Source: Helicobacter sp. MIT 00-7814
Lineage (GTDB): Bacteria > Campylobacterota > Campylobacteria > Campylobacterales > Helicobacteraceae
Direction of reading: 5' to 3'
Assembly (NCBI RefSeq): GCF_003364115.1
Contig: NZ_NXLL01000003.1
Location: forward strand, 1 to 64,000
Length of the DNA stretch: 64,000 bases
Shown here: in pieces, positions 18,415 through 28,920 of the stretch
Numbering within the stretch: position 1 is the stretch's first letter
Layout: the number at the start of each line of letters is the position of its first letter
Notes under the pieces: generated by a model
What the model saw: only the letters and a program-made list of their open reading frames with translations
Database searches by the model: none
Told to the model about the DNA's origin: nothing
Position numbers and translations under genes: made by a program

Positions 18415-19494
18415 ATGCGAAATCAGACATTAAACGAACAGCTCGCCTACCTAAGCGAAGTCGGGCTTAAAGAAATTAGCAAAACAACAAAACTCACTAC
18501 AAACAAAATTGATGATATCTTGCAAAAGCGCTTTGATAAAATCGATAAAATCCGCGCGAAGGGCTTTATAGCGATTTTAGAACGCGAGTATAATCTCAAC
18601 CTTTCAGAATGGCTCAAGGAATATACGATTTTTTTAAATAAAGAATCCACGCCCGCACAAAGCGACCCACAATCGCCAATCGCGCAAATCGATCTCAACA
18701 CACATATAAAAAATCACACAAAAAAACAACCTACAGAATCCCAAACCACCAAACCGCTAGAAAATATCCATTCTCTCAAACTCCCAGAAAAAAAGCAAAA
18801 CACCCAGCAAACAAAGCCCCGCACGCAAGAATCAAAAAGCATAAAAAACAATCCTCTTATTTTTGTTTTGCTTGTAGTGGTCGCACTCGGCGTGGTAGGC
18901 TACTTTGGGTATCGCGTGTTTTGGGACAATGCAAAGGAACAAAAACAAATTGCGCTCAATTCCAAAAAACCTAGCAAGCCAGCTTCAAATATTGAGTTTG
19001 CCACGACACAGGAAAACACCCAGCAAGAAAATACAACTCCACAAAAAGAATATGATGGAATCTATGTCGATTATGCTACTCTTCCAGATTCACAAAATCC
19101 GCAAGAAACGCAAGATTCTATAAATCAAGAAACAAGCACGCAAGGCACGCAAAATGAGAATCTGACCCGCACGCAAACACTCGCGCAAGATTTGCAAGAG
19201 CAAGCACTTCCACAGCAGCTTACCCTTATCCCAAATTCCCAGCTATGGGTTGGTATCATTGAGGTAGAAAGCCAAAAGGCAACGCATTTTAATCTTACCA
19301 AAAAGCAGGAATTTGCGCTTGATAAGCCTTTGGTGTTTGTGTTTGGACATAGTGATTTTACTTCGATTCTTGATGGGGAAAATTTCGCGCACAAAACGCG
19401 CAATTTTGTGAGATTCTACTTTGATGGCAATGAGCTAAAAGAGATAAATTACGCCACTTACAAACAGCTTTGCCCCAAAGATTATTGGAATTAA
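18415..19494 (+). CDS. Single-pass membrane protein, RodZ-like layout
   Basis: Not firmly recognised. The first 80 or so residues are a compact charged helical domain (LKEISKTTKLTTNKIDDILQ, then GFIAILEREYNLNLSEWLKE), reminiscent of the helix-turn-helix end of RodZ. A Pro/Gln/Thr linker leads to one transmembrane helix (FVLLVVVALGVVGYFGYRVF) at about 145-165. The periplasmic part has a long Gln/Thr-rich stretch and a final folded domain of about 90 residues. It starts 4 bp after rlmB and ends 3 bp before the next envelope gene. A role in cell shape or envelope is only a guess. Confidence 0.75.
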   Translation: MRNQTLNEQLAYLSEVGLKEISKTTKLTTNKIDDILQKRFDKIDKIRAKGFIAILEREYNLNLSEWLKEYTIFLNKESTPAQSDPQSPIAQIDLNTHIKNHTKKQPTESQTTKPLENIHSLKLPEKKQNTQQTKPRTQESKSIKNNPLIFVLLVVVALGVVGYFGYRVFWDNAKEQKQIALNSKKPSKPASNIEFATTQENTQQENTTPQKEYDGIYVDYATLPDSQNPQETQDSINQETSTQGTQNENLTRTQTLAQDLQEQALPQQLTLIPNSQLWVGIIEVESQKATHFNLTKKQEFALDKPLVFVFGHSDFTSILDGENFAHKTRNFVRFYFDGNELKEINYATYKQLCPKDYWN

Positions 19495-19497
19495 CCC

Positions 19498-20307
19498 ATG
19501 AAAAAACTTAGTTTTTTGCTTCTTATTTGCGCGCTATGTGGGCTTTTTGGCGATGCGCTAGATACAAAAATCATCAATCTCATTGGGGAAAAAAACTACC
19601 AAATCAACGCAAATTTTATAAAAACTATTTTTCAAGATAGAAACTCTTATTACAATAACGGCGGGCTTAGCATGAGTAGGATTATTTCCGCGCTTAAAAG
19701 TAATGGGCTTTTGCAGCTCAAATTTTCAAGCCCGCAAGAAGTGCAGCTTATCTTTAACGCGCGCACAAGCCCGATTTTGCTTAATCGCACGATTAATGAC
19801 ATTCTCGCAACGATGGGCTATTCTTACTTTAATGTCGCGCGGGCAGATTATGATTCTGGGATTTCGATGATTGAATTTAACTTCGCTACCGAGCATGCGC
19901 CTGATCCTGAAGTGATTTTAAGTGAATTAAATAAGCGCGGATTGGTCGGCATTGATATCACGCGCCACAGCCCGCAGAAGTGGGAATATTTGCTTGAGCT
20001 AAATAATTTGCAGATTCCAAATTCTCGCGCCATTTCGCAGAATCAAGCGCTCAATTTGCGCGATATTTCCGGGCAATATTGGCTCAATGTCCGCACTCAA
20101 GGCAAACTGCAAATCTCAAGCTCGCAAAAATGGTATCCGCGCATCGTGCTTTATGATAGAAATTTGATGATTATTAATTCTTATGTGAGTGAAGATTCTA
20201 AAAGCTCAATAAGCTTCAAAGTCCCGCAAGGTGTGAGCTTTATAATGATTACAGATTCTAATAATGCCGCCAATCTCAAAAATGGAATCTCCGTGCAGTT
20301 TGAATAG
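19498..20307 (+). CDS. Conserved periplasmic protein of unknown function
   Basis: A signal peptide (MKKLSFLLLICALCGLFGDA) precedes a 250-residue exported protein with no catalytic motif I can name. It contains mixed alpha/beta segments and the repeated theme of IS-rich strands (SSISFKVPQGVSFIMITD) near the end, suggesting a C-terminal beta-sandwich. It directly follows the RodZ-like gene (3 bp), so the two products may act together at the envelope. The family appears to be restricted to Campylobacterota, which I state from memory rather than from a search. Confidence 0.75.
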   Translation: MKKLSFLLLICALCGLFGDALDTKIINLIGEKNYQINANFIKTIFQDRNSYYNNGGLSMSRIISALKSNGLLQLKFSSPQEVQLIFNARTSPILLNRTINDILATMGYSYFNVARADYDSGISMIEFNFATEHAPDPEVILSELNKRGLVGIDITRHSPQKWEYLLELNNLQIPNSRAISQNQALNLRDISGQYWLNVRTQGKLQISSSQKWYPRIVLYDRNLMIINSYVSEDSKSSISFKVPQGVSFIMITDSNNAANLKNGISVQFE

Positions 20308-20333
20308 CTACATTACACAAAAGGTGGGAAGCG

Positions 20334-21551
20334 ATGTTTGATGAAATACAATTTGAAAAAATAAGGCGATTGCCAAAATATGTCTTTGCTGCAATTAATG
20401 AAATAAAGCTTGCCATGCGCCAAAATGGCGAAGATGTGATTGACTTTTCCATGGGGAATCCTGATGGCGCTACGCCACAGCATATAATTGACAAAATGTG
20501 CGAGGCAGCAAATAAACCAAAAAATCACGGCTATTCCGTGAGCAAGGGAATTTATAAACTTAGGGTTGCGATTTGTGATTGGTATATGCGCGAATATGGC
20601 GTGAAGCTTGAGCCAAACACGCAGGCTTGCGTCACTATGGGGAGTAAAGAGGGCTACGCGCATTTGATACAAGCAATCACAAGTCCGGGCGATACTGCCA
20701 TCGTAGCCGAGCCAGCCTATCCGATACACTCTTACGCCTTTATCCTCAATGGCGCAAATGTCATCAGTTTCCCCATAAAATGGAATGAAAAAATGGAGCT
20801 TGATGAGGAGGATTATTTTGAAAAACTCCTTGCCTCTTTGCAAGAATCCGCGCCAAAGCCAAAATTTGTTGTCGTAGGATTCCCGCATAATCCAACCACG
20901 ACAATCGCCTACCTTAGCTTTTATGAGCGTCTTGTGGCGTTGGCAAAAAAAGAGCGTTTTTATATCATTAGCGACATTGCGTATGCGAAGCTTTGCTTTG
21001 GGGATTATAAAGCGCCTAGCATTTTGCAAGTGGAGGGTGCACAAGATGTGGCGGTGGAGTGCTACACTTTGAGCAAAACCTACAATATGGCGGGCTGGCG
21101 CATAGGCTTTGTGGGGGGAAATACAAAGATGATAGAGGCTTTGCAAAAGATTAAGAGCTGGCTTGATTATGGAATCTACACACCCATGCAAATCGCCGCG
21201 ACAATCGCGCTCAATGGCGAGCAAGAATGCGTGGATGAAATCCGCGCGAAATACCAAAGGCGCATGGAGGTTTTGATAGAATCCTTTAAATCCGCTGGCT
21301 GGGAGATGGCAAAACCGCAGGCGAGTATGTTTATTTGGGCGCAGATTCCAGAATGTGCGAGGAGTTTAGGAAGTATGGAGTTTTCAAAGCGCCTTTTGCA
21401 AGAGGCAAAAATCGCCGTGAGTCCGGGAGTTGGCTTCGGACACCATGGTGAGGGCTATGTGAGAATCGCACTCATTGAAAATGAAAACAGAATCCGTCAA
21501 GCCGCAAAAAATCTCAAAGCCTTTTTAAAGCAACTAAAGGCGCAGGCGTGA
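20334..21551 (+). CDS. PLP-dependent class I/II aminotransferase
   Basis: Fold-type I aminotransferase. [13 protein letters not shown] is the N-terminal substrate segment, GSKEGYAHL the phosphate-side helix, GFPHNPTTT the cofactor loop, and [19 protein letters not shown] carries the PLP lysine. Length 405 is normal. It overlaps hom by four bases (GTGA-type), which suggests work in aspartate-family amino acid metabolism, such as an aspartate, alanine or LL-diaminopimelate transaminase. Sequence alone does not decide the substrate. AGGTGGG precedes the ATG. Confidence 0.88.
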   Translation: MFDEIQFEKIRRLPKYVFAAINEIKLAMRQNGEDVIDFSMGNPDGATPQHIIDKMCEAANKPKNHGYSVSKGIYKLRVAICDWYMREYGVKLEPNTQACVTMGSKEGYAHLIQAITSPGDTAIVAEPAYPIHSYAFILNGANVISFPIKWNEKMELDEEDYFEKLLASLQESAPKPKFVVVGFPHNPTTTIAYLSFYERLVALAKKERFYIISDIAYAKLCFGDYKAPSILQVEGAQDVAVECYTLSKTYNMAGWRIGFVGGNTKMIEALQKIKSWLDYGIYTPMQIAATIALNGEQECVDEIRAKYQRRMEVLIESFKSAGWEMAKPQASMFIWAQIPECARSLGSMEFSKRLLQEAKIAVSPGVGFGHHGEGYVRIALIENENRIRQAAKNLKAFLKQLKAQA

Positions 21552-22828
21552 AAAAGCTTAATATCGGAATTATCGGCGTTGGCGTTGTGGGAAGCGCTGT
21601 TATTAGGATTTTGGAGCAAAATAAGGCGCTTATTAGCGCGCGGGCGGGCGTTGAGTTTGTCATCAAAAAAGGCGTGGTGCGCGATTTGCAAAAGGCAAAA
21701 AAACTCGGAATCTTAGAGGAAAATAAGCTTAGCACGGATTTGGATTCTGTGCTAGAAGACAAAGACATCGACATTGTGATTGAGCTTATGGGTGGTGTCG
21801 AGCTAGCCTATGAGGTTGCAAAAAAAGCGTTGCAAAACAACAAAGCCCTAATCACCGCAAACAAGGCAATGCTAGCTTATCACCGCTATGACTTGGCAAA
21901 TATCGCAAAAGAACTTCCCATAGGTTTTGAAGCAAGCGTGGGCGGGGGGATTCCTATTGTGCGCACGCTCAAAGATTCTCTTGTCTCAAATCATATCCTT
22001 GCCATTCGGGGAATCCTCAATGGCACGAGCAATTATATTTTAAGCCAAATGTTTAACCACAACAAGGACTTTGCAAGCGCGCTGAAAGAAGCGCAGAATC
22101 TCGGCTATGCGGAGGCTGATCCGACTTTAGATATCAATGGAATGGACGCAGGACACAAACTGCTTATTCTTGCCACGCTAAGTTTTGGTATCAACGCCCT
22201 GCCAGAGGACATTTTGATCGAAGGGATTGAAGGCATTACGCCTGATGATATGGAGTTTGCGCGTGAGTTTGGCTATGTGATTAAACTGCTAGGCATCGCA
22301 AAGCGTGAGGGGCAATGCGTGGAATTGCGCGTAAATCCTAGCCTTATCCCAAAAAATAGCATGATTGGTAAGGTTGATGGCGTGATGAATGGCATTAGCA
22401 TTGTGGGGGATTGCGTGGGGGAAAGCATGTATTATGGCGCGGGTGCTGGGGGGAATCCCACGGCTAGCTCTGTGATTGCGGATTTGATAGAAATCGCGCG
22501 CGATACGCATTCTAGCATGCTTGGATTTTCGGGCAAGTTTGATGACACGCCACTTTTAAAGCCCATTGAAGAAATCCACTCACGCTACTATATCCGCCTT
22601 TACACACAAGATAAACCCGGCGTGCTTAGCCAAATCGCACAAATTTTGGGACAAAACAACATTTCTATAAAAGCACTTTTACAAAAAGAGCATGATACGC
22701 GAGGTGTGGCAAAGCTCCTTTTCTCCACACACACAAGCAAAGAATCTGACATTACCACCGCGCTAGATTCCCTGCAAAAGCTCCCAATCATCGTTGATAC
22801 GCCTTATAAAATCCGCATAGAAGATTAA
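21548..22828 (+). CDS. hom: Homoserine dehydrogenase
   Basis: NAD(P)-dependent reduction of aspartate semialdehyde to homoserine, the branch to threonine and methionine. The N-terminal Rossmann motif is [40 protein letters not shown] and [17 protein letters not shown] are family signatures. The C-terminal 80 residues form an ACT domain ([18 protein letters not shown]) for feedback control. The GTG start overlaps the aminotransferase. It ends the rpmE-hom run, facing the convergent yedF. Confidence 0.96.
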   Translation: MKKLNIGIIGVGVVGSAVIRILEQNKALISARAGVEFVIKKGVVRDLQKAKKLGILEENKLSTDLDSVLEDKDIDIVIELMGGVELAYEVAKKALQNNKALITANKAMLAYHRYDLANIAKELPIGFEASVGGGIPIVRTLKDSLVSNHILAIRGILNGTSNYILSQMFNHNKDFASALKEAQNLGYAEADPTLDINGMDAGHKLLILATLSFGINALPEDILIEGIEGITPDDMEFAREFGYVIKLLGIAKREGQCVELRVNPSLIPKNSMIGKVDGVMNGISIVGDCVGESMYYGAGAGGNPTASSVIADLIEIARDTHSSMLGFSGKFDDTPLLKPIEEIHSRYYIRLYTQDKPGVLSQIAQILGQNNISIKALLQKEHDTRGVAKLLFSTHTSKESDITTALDSLQKLPIIVDTPYKIRIED

Positions 22829-22852
22829 GCCTTAGGGCATTTGGCGCAGAAT

Positions 22853-23473
22853 CTACAGGCTTACTACGCCTTCGCTTTTTATCATAGATTCCATTGTTTC
22901 AAGCGCATTGCCTATCATTCCAACCTTTAGTCGCTCTGTCAAGGCATAATAGCTCAAGCACGAGCCGCAAGAATAAATCTCCACGCCTATTTTTTCAAGC
23001 TCTTTTAGCACTTCCACGATTTCATCATTTGCAATCTGGGTATTATCAGTCGTCAGCAACACGCCACGATTAACAAAAATAATCTTTTGGGGCAAAACCT
23101 CGCTATTAATGAGCGATTTTAGCAGCGCGTTAATAAGCATCACACCAAGCTCGCCCTCACCCACCTTGTCACCACGCACAAAAAGCACTTTTGGCGTGAT
23201 TTTATTGCTACGCTCTTTGTCTTTTGGATCAACCTTTGCCTTGATGAGAATCATATATTGCTCGCCTTGAGAATGCCCGATTTCAAACTCATAGCCCGCT
23301 GTGCGCAAATAGCGACTAAGATTTTCTTTCGCGCTTAGCGTATTGCCCAAAATCTCGTAGTTTGCGTGCTTGAGTGCTTCTTGTGTAACGCCCATCAGCG
23401 CCTTTTTTACCTTTACCACAGGCTCGGGGCATGGCAGATTACGCACATCAATTTGAACAACATTACTACTCAT
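22853..23473 (-). CDS. yedF: YedF: TusA-like and DsrE-like two-domain protein
   Basis: The N-terminal 75 residues are a TusA/SirA-like domain with the sulfur-carrier cysteine in NLPCPEPVVKVKKAL (C15). The C-terminal half is a DsrE-like domain with SCGSCLSYYAL. This fusion is annotated as a putative selenium-metabolism protein (YedF) and in relatives accompanies selenocysteine-containing formate dehydrogenase. No sel gene is in the window, so the selenium link rests on family knowledge. Start behind GGAGTGAG. Confidence 0.88.
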   Translation of the reverse strand: MSSNVVQIDVRNLPCPEPVVKVKKALMGVTQEALKHANYEILGNTLSAKENLSRYLRTAGYEFEIGHSQGEQYMILIKAKVDPKDKERSNKITPKVLFVRGDKVGEGELGVMLINALLKSLINSEVLPQKIIFVNRGVLLTTDNTQIANDEIVEVLKELEKIGVEIYSCGSCLSYYALTERLKVGMIGNALETMESMIKSEGVVSL

Positions 23474-23568
23474 TTTCTCACTCCTTTTTTATTGCAAACA
23501 CCCAGCCCAAGCGAAGTTGCAACGCATTTTGGTTTTTTTAAGATTCTAGCATATTTTGCCAGAAAAAT

Positions 23569-24525
23569 TTAGTGCCATTTTTTGCAATGCAAAGACACGC
23601 GCCCTCTTTTAAATCTTCCAAGCTCTAAAAGGCTTATGCGTGCGCGCTTTGCGCTTTGCTTTAACGCACGCACTTTTTTAGAATCTAGCGCAAAAAGCAA
23701 TTCATACTCTTCCCCACTTTGCAAACGCCATTTTTGCGCGCTTTTTTGTAACCTCACAAATTCCCTACTCGGCGTAAATCCAAGCTTTGCGCTTGTGGAA
23801 AAATTTTGCAAATCCTGCAAGATTCCATCAGAAATATCCATACACGCACAAAGCTTTGTCCCAATATAGCGCATAAAACTAGCGCGCAGTTTTGGGGCTA
23901 AAAAGCGCCCCTTAGCTTTTCTTTTTTCTTGCGTGCGCAAAAGCGCCAAAAGCTCTTTGTAACTGCCCCCAATGCTCACTTTCCCAATCCTTACGCGCTC
24001 TTGCGTGCAAAAAATTCGCTGATTTTTTTTCGCATTTGCGCGATACAGGGGCTTAGCGCATGTGCCAAAAAGCGTAATGTGAAAATCTAAATTTTCCCCA
24101 ACCGCGCTATCACCGCCTAAAATCTCTATGTCAAATTCCGCGCTTATCTCCTTTATGCCCTCCACCATTTGCAAAAGCGCGCTTTTTTCTATGTCTTTTG
24201 GCAGCACAATGCTTAAAAGCGCGCTTTTTGGCGTGGCATTTTTAGCAATAATGTCTGAAAGATTGACTAAAAATGCCTTTTTTATCGCCTGCTTTGGGCT
24301 AAACCACGCGCGCTTAAAATGGATATTTTCGCAAAAGCTATCCATTGTGGCGATAGTTTGGTGTTTTTTTAGGGATTGCAGAGATTGCGAAGTGAGATTT
24401 TTAGAATCTAGCGCGTTTAAAACACACACATCATCATCTAGCACGCTTTTTGCGCCAGCACTTTTGCGCGCACACGCGCCACTTTTTTTCAAGGCATTAA
24501 TAAAAAAATATTCCTTGCTTTGCAT
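23569..24525 (-). CDS. thiL: Thiamine-monophosphate kinase
   Basis: Last step of thiamine diphosphate synthesis, phosphorylating TMP with ATP. ThiL/PurM-fold motifs are present: DDDVCVLN near the N-terminus, TMDSFCENIHFKRAW, LVNLSDIIAKNATPKSAL, and EILGGDSAVGENLD; CMDISDGILQDLQ is the conserved C-terminal half motif. Length 318 is typical. It lies 2 bp downstream of nadC, so the two cofactor genes share a transcript. Confidence 0.92.
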   Translation of the reverse strand: MQSKEYFFINALKKSGACARKSAGAKSVLDDDVCVLNALDSKNLTSQSLQSLKKHQTIATMDSFCENIHFKRAWFSPKQAIKKAFLVNLSDIIAKNATPKSALLSIVLPKDIEKSALLQMVEGIKEISAEFDIEILGGDSAVGENLDFHITLFGTCAKPLYRANAKKNQRIFCTQERVRIGKVSIGGSYKELLALLRTQEKRKAKGRFLAPKLRASFMRYIGTKLCACMDISDGILQDLQNFSTSAKLGFTPSREFVRLQKSAQKWRLQSGEEYELLFALDSKKVRALKQSAKRARISLLELGRFKRGRVSLHCKKWH

Positions 24526-24527
24526 AG

Positions 24528-25382
24528 CTATTGCATCTGCAAGCTAAGATCTATCCAAGTGGCTTGATGGATAAGCGCGCCGATACTTAGCGCATTCACG
24601 CCACTTTTGGCATAGGTTGCGAGGTTTTGCAAAGTGAGATTCCCACTTGCTTCAAGCAAAATATGTCGAAATTGAGAATCTCGCAAATTCGCCACCTCGC
24701 GCACTTCCTCCGCGCTCATATTATCACACATCACGATATCCGCGCCTGCTTCAAAGGCTTCGCGCGCTTTTTGCAAATTTGGCACTTCGATTTCAATCTT
24801 ACTTCCCCAAGGAAGTTTCTTACGCGCTTGAGCTACAAATGCGTGTAAATCCGTAATATGCGCCAAATGCGTGTCTTTGAGCATAAGTAAAGAATCTAGC
24901 CCAAAGCGATGATTTTGCGCGCCACCATTGCGCACGGAATATTTTTCCAGCGCGCGGAGCAAAGGGCGCGTTTTGCGCGTATCAAGGAGCGTGATAGAAT
25001 TTAAATTAGAATCTGCAGATTCTAGCGCGCGGACAAATTCCTGCGTCTTTGTCGCAATCCCGCTACTATGCGAAAGCGTGTTTAAAAGCACGCGCTCAAT
25101 TTGCAAAATTTTTAGATAACTTCCGCGTAAGATTCCTAAAATTGCGCCTTTTTCAAAATGTTGAGAATCTTTACAACGAAGCTCTAAGCTAACCCCAGCA
25201 AGCGCGCACAGCTCGCGCACATACAATTCACCGCTAAAAATCCCAGCCTGCTTTGCCATAATATGCGCACAAGATTCTCTATCCTCACTCACAAGCGCGA
25301 ACAAATCGCCCCTGCCTAGATCCTCGCTCAATGCCTGCTTTAAAAACTTTCGCACAAAAATTCTATCATTTCCAAAGTCCAT
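24528..25382 (-). CDS. nadC: Quinolinate phosphoribosyltransferase
   Basis: Converts quinolinate and PRPP to nicotinate mononucleotide in de novo NAD synthesis. The N-terminal motif is ALSEDLGRGDL; the active-site segment is LDTRKTRPLLRALEKYSVRNGG followed by NHRFGLDSLLMLKDTHL, closely like the H. pylori enzyme; the C-terminal barrel has IEVEVPNL-type and DIVMCDNM strands. ModD paralogues share this fold, but the strong resemblance to Helicobacter NadC and the adjacent cofactor gene favour nadC. Length 284. Confidence 0.92.
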   Translation of the reverse strand: MDFGNDRIFVRKFLKQALSEDLGRGDLFALVSEDRESCAHIMAKQAGIFSGELYVRELCALAGVSLELRCKDSQHFEKGAILGILRGSYLKILQIERVLLNTLSHSSGIATKTQEFVRALESADSNLNSITLLDTRKTRPLLRALEKYSVRNGGAQNHRFGLDSLLMLKDTHLAHITDLHAFVAQARKKLPWGSKIEIEVPNLQKAREAFEAGADIVMCDNMSAEEVREVANLRDSQFRHILLEASGNLTLQNLATYAKSGVNALSIGALIHQATWIDLSLQMQ

Positions 25383-25420
25383 ACAAACCCTTTGCCTTAT
25401 TTTGCGCGCTTCAATTTTTT

Positions 25421-26779
25421 CTATCCATTTTTTAAGCTTTTTCTACCCATAAAAAATAAAAATATCGCGCCCAAAATCCCAGCCACGCTTGAAGCAAGCA
25501 AGATTGAAACTTTTGCGACATTTTGAGAATCTATACTATCAAACGCAAGATTTGAAACAAAAATCGACATCGTAAAGCCAATACCAGCCAGCACGCCCGC
25601 GCCAAAAATATGCGCCCAAGAAATGCCCGCGGGGCGTGAGGCGATCTTGCACTTTTCGCATAAAAAAGTAAAGAGCAAGATTCCCACAGGTTTGCCTATC
25701 ACAAGCCCCAAAAACACGCCAAGCATAATATGATCGATGGCAAAATTCATCTCGCCTCTAATATCCACGCCCGCATTTGCAAAGGCAAAAAGAGGCATGA
25801 TTAAATACGCGCAAAGTGGCTGCAATGCGTGCTCAAGGCGCATAAGTGGATTTTGCACATCAATGGAATCCCGCGCCAAAGTCCCAAGCATCTGCACTTG
25901 CTCATGTGTGAGTAGGATATTTTTACGCTCATTTTTTTCGATATTTTTGAAGTTTTGCGGAAGCTCATCAAGAAGCTTGATAAATTCTTGACTTTGCATT
26001 TTTGGCTTCACAGGGATACAAAATGCAAGCGCGACAGCCGCGATAGTAGCGTGTATCCCGCTATGATGCACGCAAAACCACAAAATCACGCCAAGTCCAA
26101 GATAAGGCGCGAGCGTGCGGATTCCAAGTTTATTAAGCGCAATAAGCGCGCCAATCACCACAACCGCGCAAAGTAGCCACACAAAATGCAAGCCCTCCGG
26201 CGATGGATAAGCCGTAGCTATCACAATCACCGCGCCCAAGTCATCAGCCACCGCAAGCGTGACTAAAAAAACCTTTAGCGCCATAGGCACGCGCTTGCCA
26301 AGCAATAAAATCACACCCAAAGCAAAGGCAATGTCTGTCGCCATAGGGATTCCAAAGCCATGCCAAGAATCTGTATTATAATTGAGCCCAAAATAAATAA
26401 GCGCTGGGACGATCATACCACCAAGCGCGCCAATGACAGGAAACGCCGCCTTTTTAAACCCGCTCAAATCCCCAAAAAGCACCTCGCGCTTAATCTCCAA
26501 GCCCACCATAAGGAAAAATAACGCCATCAAAACATCATTAATCCAATCATGCAACCTAAAGCCATAAAAATGCTCGCCAAAGCTAAAGCCAAAATTTTCA
26601 TGCCACAGCCAAAAATAGCTCTCGCTCAAAAAAGAATTCGCCACAATCATCGCGCACACCGCACAAAAAAACAGCAAAATACCGCTGAAAGATTCGGCTT
26701 TGAGAAACCTTATAAAAGTTTGCGTCAAGCTCCGTTTAGTAATATCGTGCAAATACTCATTGTGCGTCGTGTTAGCCAT
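25421..26779 (-). CDS. nhaA: Na+/H+ antiporter NhaA
   Basis: Inner-membrane antiporter that exports sodium in exchange for protons. About twelve hydrophobic helices are seen. Family signatures are FFLMVGLEIKREVLFGDLSG, GIPMATDIAFALGVI and LAVADDLGAVIVIA; the last carries the paired aspartates of the ion-binding site. Length 452 includes the large cytoplasmic loop typical of Helicobacter NhaA. It sits in a leftward run with serA and rpsA upstream and nadC downstream, without overlap. Confidence 0.96.
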   Translation of the reverse strand: MANTTHNEYLHDITKRSLTQTFIRFLKAESFSGILLFFCAVCAMIVANSFLSESYFWLWHENFGFSFGEHFYGFRLHDWINDVLMALFFLMVGLEIKREVLFGDLSGFKKAAFPVIGALGGMIVPALIYFGLNYNTDSWHGFGIPMATDIAFALGVILLLGKRVPMALKVFLVTLAVADDLGAVIVIATAYPSPEGLHFVWLLCAVVVIGALIALNKLGIRTLAPYLGLGVILWFCVHHSGIHATIAAVALAFCIPVKPKMQSQEFIKLLDELPQNFKNIEKNERKNILLTHEQVQMLGTLARDSIDVQNPLMRLEHALQPLCAYLIMPLFAFANAGVDIRGEMNFAIDHIMLGVFLGLVIGKPVGILLFTFLCEKCKIASRPAGISWAHIFGAGVLAGIGFTMSIFVSNLAFDSIDSQNVAKVSILLASSVAGILGAIFLFFMGRKSLKNG

Positions 26780-26812
26780 TCTTTACCCTCGCTTGAAAAG
26801 ATTCTAAAAACT

Positions 26813-28393
26813 TTAGCACACCACATAGCGCAAGCCAAGGCACGCTGGAATTGCCTTAAGCTCGCTCAATACGCCCTCACCCAAAGACTCATCAACGACA
26901 ACCACCGCCAACGCCTCTTTATCCTTGCGCGCAAGGCGGAAATCCGCGATATTAATATTATGCTTTGCAAGTGTATTTCCCACTGCGCCGATAACTCCGG
27001 GCACATCGGTATTTTTGAAAAACACCATTTTGCCTTCCGGCGCAATGTCAAGCACAAAGCCATTCACTGCGGTGATTCTCAAATACTTATCCTCAAACAC
27101 CGCGCCCTCCAAGCTAAAGCTCTCGCTTTGCGTGCTAAGGGTGAGTTTGAGATGATTTTTATAGGTTTGTGAAAGCTCTTTTGCGCTAAATTTCACTTCC
27201 AAACCGCGCTCTTTTGCCACAAATGGCGCATTGACATAATTAATATGATCACCCAAACTCGCACTAAGCGCGCCCACAAGCGCAAAAGTGCTAAGAGAAT
27301 CTTTATACTGACTTACCTCACCATATGCTTCAATTTGCAAACTCACAAAAGCACCTTTATTTGCCTGTGCAGCGATAAAAGAAAGCTTTTGGATAAGCTC
27401 TAAATAAGGTTTAATGCTTGCGGGCAAATCCACTTCTTTAATAGGCAGATTGAGCGCATTTGGGTAGCTTGAGCCACGCGCGGATTCTATAGCGGCAAGG
27501 GCTGCTTCAATGGCGATTTTCTCTTGAGATTCTAGCGTGTTTGCACCGATATGTGGCGTCACATAGACATTTGGTAAGTCTAGCAGTTTATTATCAGTGG
27601 CAGGCTCTTTATTAAACACATCAATTCCTGCCCAGCGGATTTTCCCACTTTTTAGCCCATCAAACAAATCATCTTCGTTGTAAAGCCCGCCACGCGCGCA
27701 GTTGATAAGCACCACGCCATCTTTCATTTTAGCGATTTCTTTGGCGGTTATCATATTTTTTGTTTCGTTGTTTTTGGGCGTGTGGATAGTGATAATATCG
27801 CATTTCAAAATCTCATCAAAATCTGTGGTGTATTTGATGCCGAGATCTAGGGCTTTTGTCGCGTTGATATAAGGGTCGTAGGCGAGCACATCCATTTCAA
27901 ACGCTTTCGCGCGCAATGCCACGCGTGAGCCGATATTCCCAAAACCAATAACGCCCAAGCTCTTGCCCTTGAGCTCCGTGCCATACCAATCTTCGCGATT
28001 CCATTTGCGCTCAATCTTTAGCTGGGTATTTGCGCCGGGGAAGTTACGCACGCTATTGATGAGATGCGCCATTGTAAGCTCGACTGCGGCGATTGTATTT
28101 GCGGTGGGGACATTCATCACAACAATACCTCTTTTGCTGCAAGATTCTATATCCACATTATCCACGCCCACACCCGCGCGCACGATGGCTTTGAGAGAAT
28201 CCACGCTTTCTAAAAAGCGCGCATCCACATCAGTAGAACTCCTCGTAACCACCACATCAACGCCCTTTAAGCGCTTCAAAAGCTCATCTTTTGGTAGTGA
28301 TGCGAGATTTTCAAACTCGATATCATTTTGCGCCTTGAGTAAATCCAACCCGCTTTGGTGTATATGATCGCATACAACAACTTTTAGTGCCAT
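26813..28393 (-). CDS. serA: D-3-phosphoglycerate dehydrogenase
   Basis: First enzyme of serine synthesis from 3-phosphoglycerate. NAD-binding motif LGVIGFGNIGSRVALRAKAF at about 145, catalytic Arg in INCARGGL, Glu/His relay with the late TPHIGANTLESQEKIA. An intervening domain follows, and a C-terminal ACT domain (VPGVIGAVGNTLAKHNINI) provides serine feedback. Length 526 is the long type. The order rpsA - small membrane protein - serA is the same as I recall from H. pylori. Confidence 0.97.
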   Translation of the reverse strand: MALKVVVCDHIHQSGLDLLKAQNDIEFENLASLPKDELLKRLKGVDVVVTRSSTDVDARFLESVDSLKAIVRAGVGVDNVDIESCSKRGIVVMNVPTANTIAAVELTMAHLINSVRNFPGANTQLKIERKWNREDWYGTELKGKSLGVIGFGNIGSRVALRAKAFEMDVLAYDPYINATKALDLGIKYTTDFDEILKCDIITIHTPKNNETKNMITAKEIAKMKDGVVLINCARGGLYNEDDLFDGLKSGKIRWAGIDVFNKEPATDNKLLDLPNVYVTPHIGANTLESQEKIAIEAALAAIESARGSSYPNALNLPIKEVDLPASIKPYLELIQKLSFIAAQANKGAFVSLQIEAYGEVSQYKDSLSTFALVGALSASLGDHINYVNAPFVAKERGLEVKFSAKELSQTYKNHLKLTLSTQSESFSLEGAVFEDKYLRITAVNGFVLDIAPEGKMVFFKNTDVPGVIGAVGNTLAKHNINIADFRLARKDKEALAVVVVDESLGEGVLSELKAIPACLGLRYVVC

Positions 28394-28434
28394 TTCCTCA
28401 CTCCTTGTTTAATTTCTAAGATTTTGTATTATAG

Positions 28435-28905
28435 CTACTTTAGCACATATTGGATTCTGTAATAATCCAAATCTTCCAAAAACTTTTTTAGCACCGCGCT
28501 ATCCTCGATAAACACCATCAAGCGTAGCTTTTCACCCATTTTGTAATAAGTGCTTTCAAGCTTGTGCTGTTTTAGCACCTGCGCGACGCAAAAATATTTA
28601 TACTCATCAAGCTCTTCAATCTCAATGCTTCTAATACTTTTTGTATCATTCTCATCTGCAAAATCAAACTTTACAAAAAGTTCTGTGGCTGGGTATTGAA
28701 AGGTTTGATTCTGCGCGGTTGCATCAGAAAATCCCTCAAGCCATGCTTGTGAATCTTCTTGCGTGGTGAGATTTTCTAAATTTGGAATCTTAGATTCTAT
28801 TGCTGGCAAAGGCGGGACTTTGCTCTGCTGATAAACGATATAAAACCCGCTAGCAAGCGCCACACACGCCAGCAAAACAACCACAAAATACAGGGCTTTT
28901 TTCAT
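28435..28905 (-). CDS. Small membrane-anchored periplasmic protein, unknown function
   Basis: One N-terminal helix (ALYFVVVLLACVALASGFYIVY) anchors a 130-residue periplasmic domain rich in acidic residues, with EIEELDEYKYFCVAQVLKQH in the middle. No known motif. The gene lies between rpsA (15 bp) and serA in an arrangement I recall as conserved in Helicobacter, which argues it is a real gene of that lineage. Confidence 0.8.
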   Translation of the reverse strand: MKKALYFVVVLLACVALASGFYIVYQQSKVPPLPAIESKIPNLENLTTQEDSQAWLEGFSDATAQNQTFQYPATELFVKFDFADENDTKSIRSIEIEELDEYKYFCVAQVLKQHKLESTYYKMGEKLRLMVFIEDSAVLKKFLEDLDYYRIQYVLK

Positions 28906-28920
28906 TGCTTAAAAGCTTTG

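Noticed and set aside
22827-22862. Hairpin AAGCCT...AGGCTT between hom and yedF
   Set aside because: Only six base pairs with a long loop and no T-run; it may contribute to bidirectional termination but is too weak to list.
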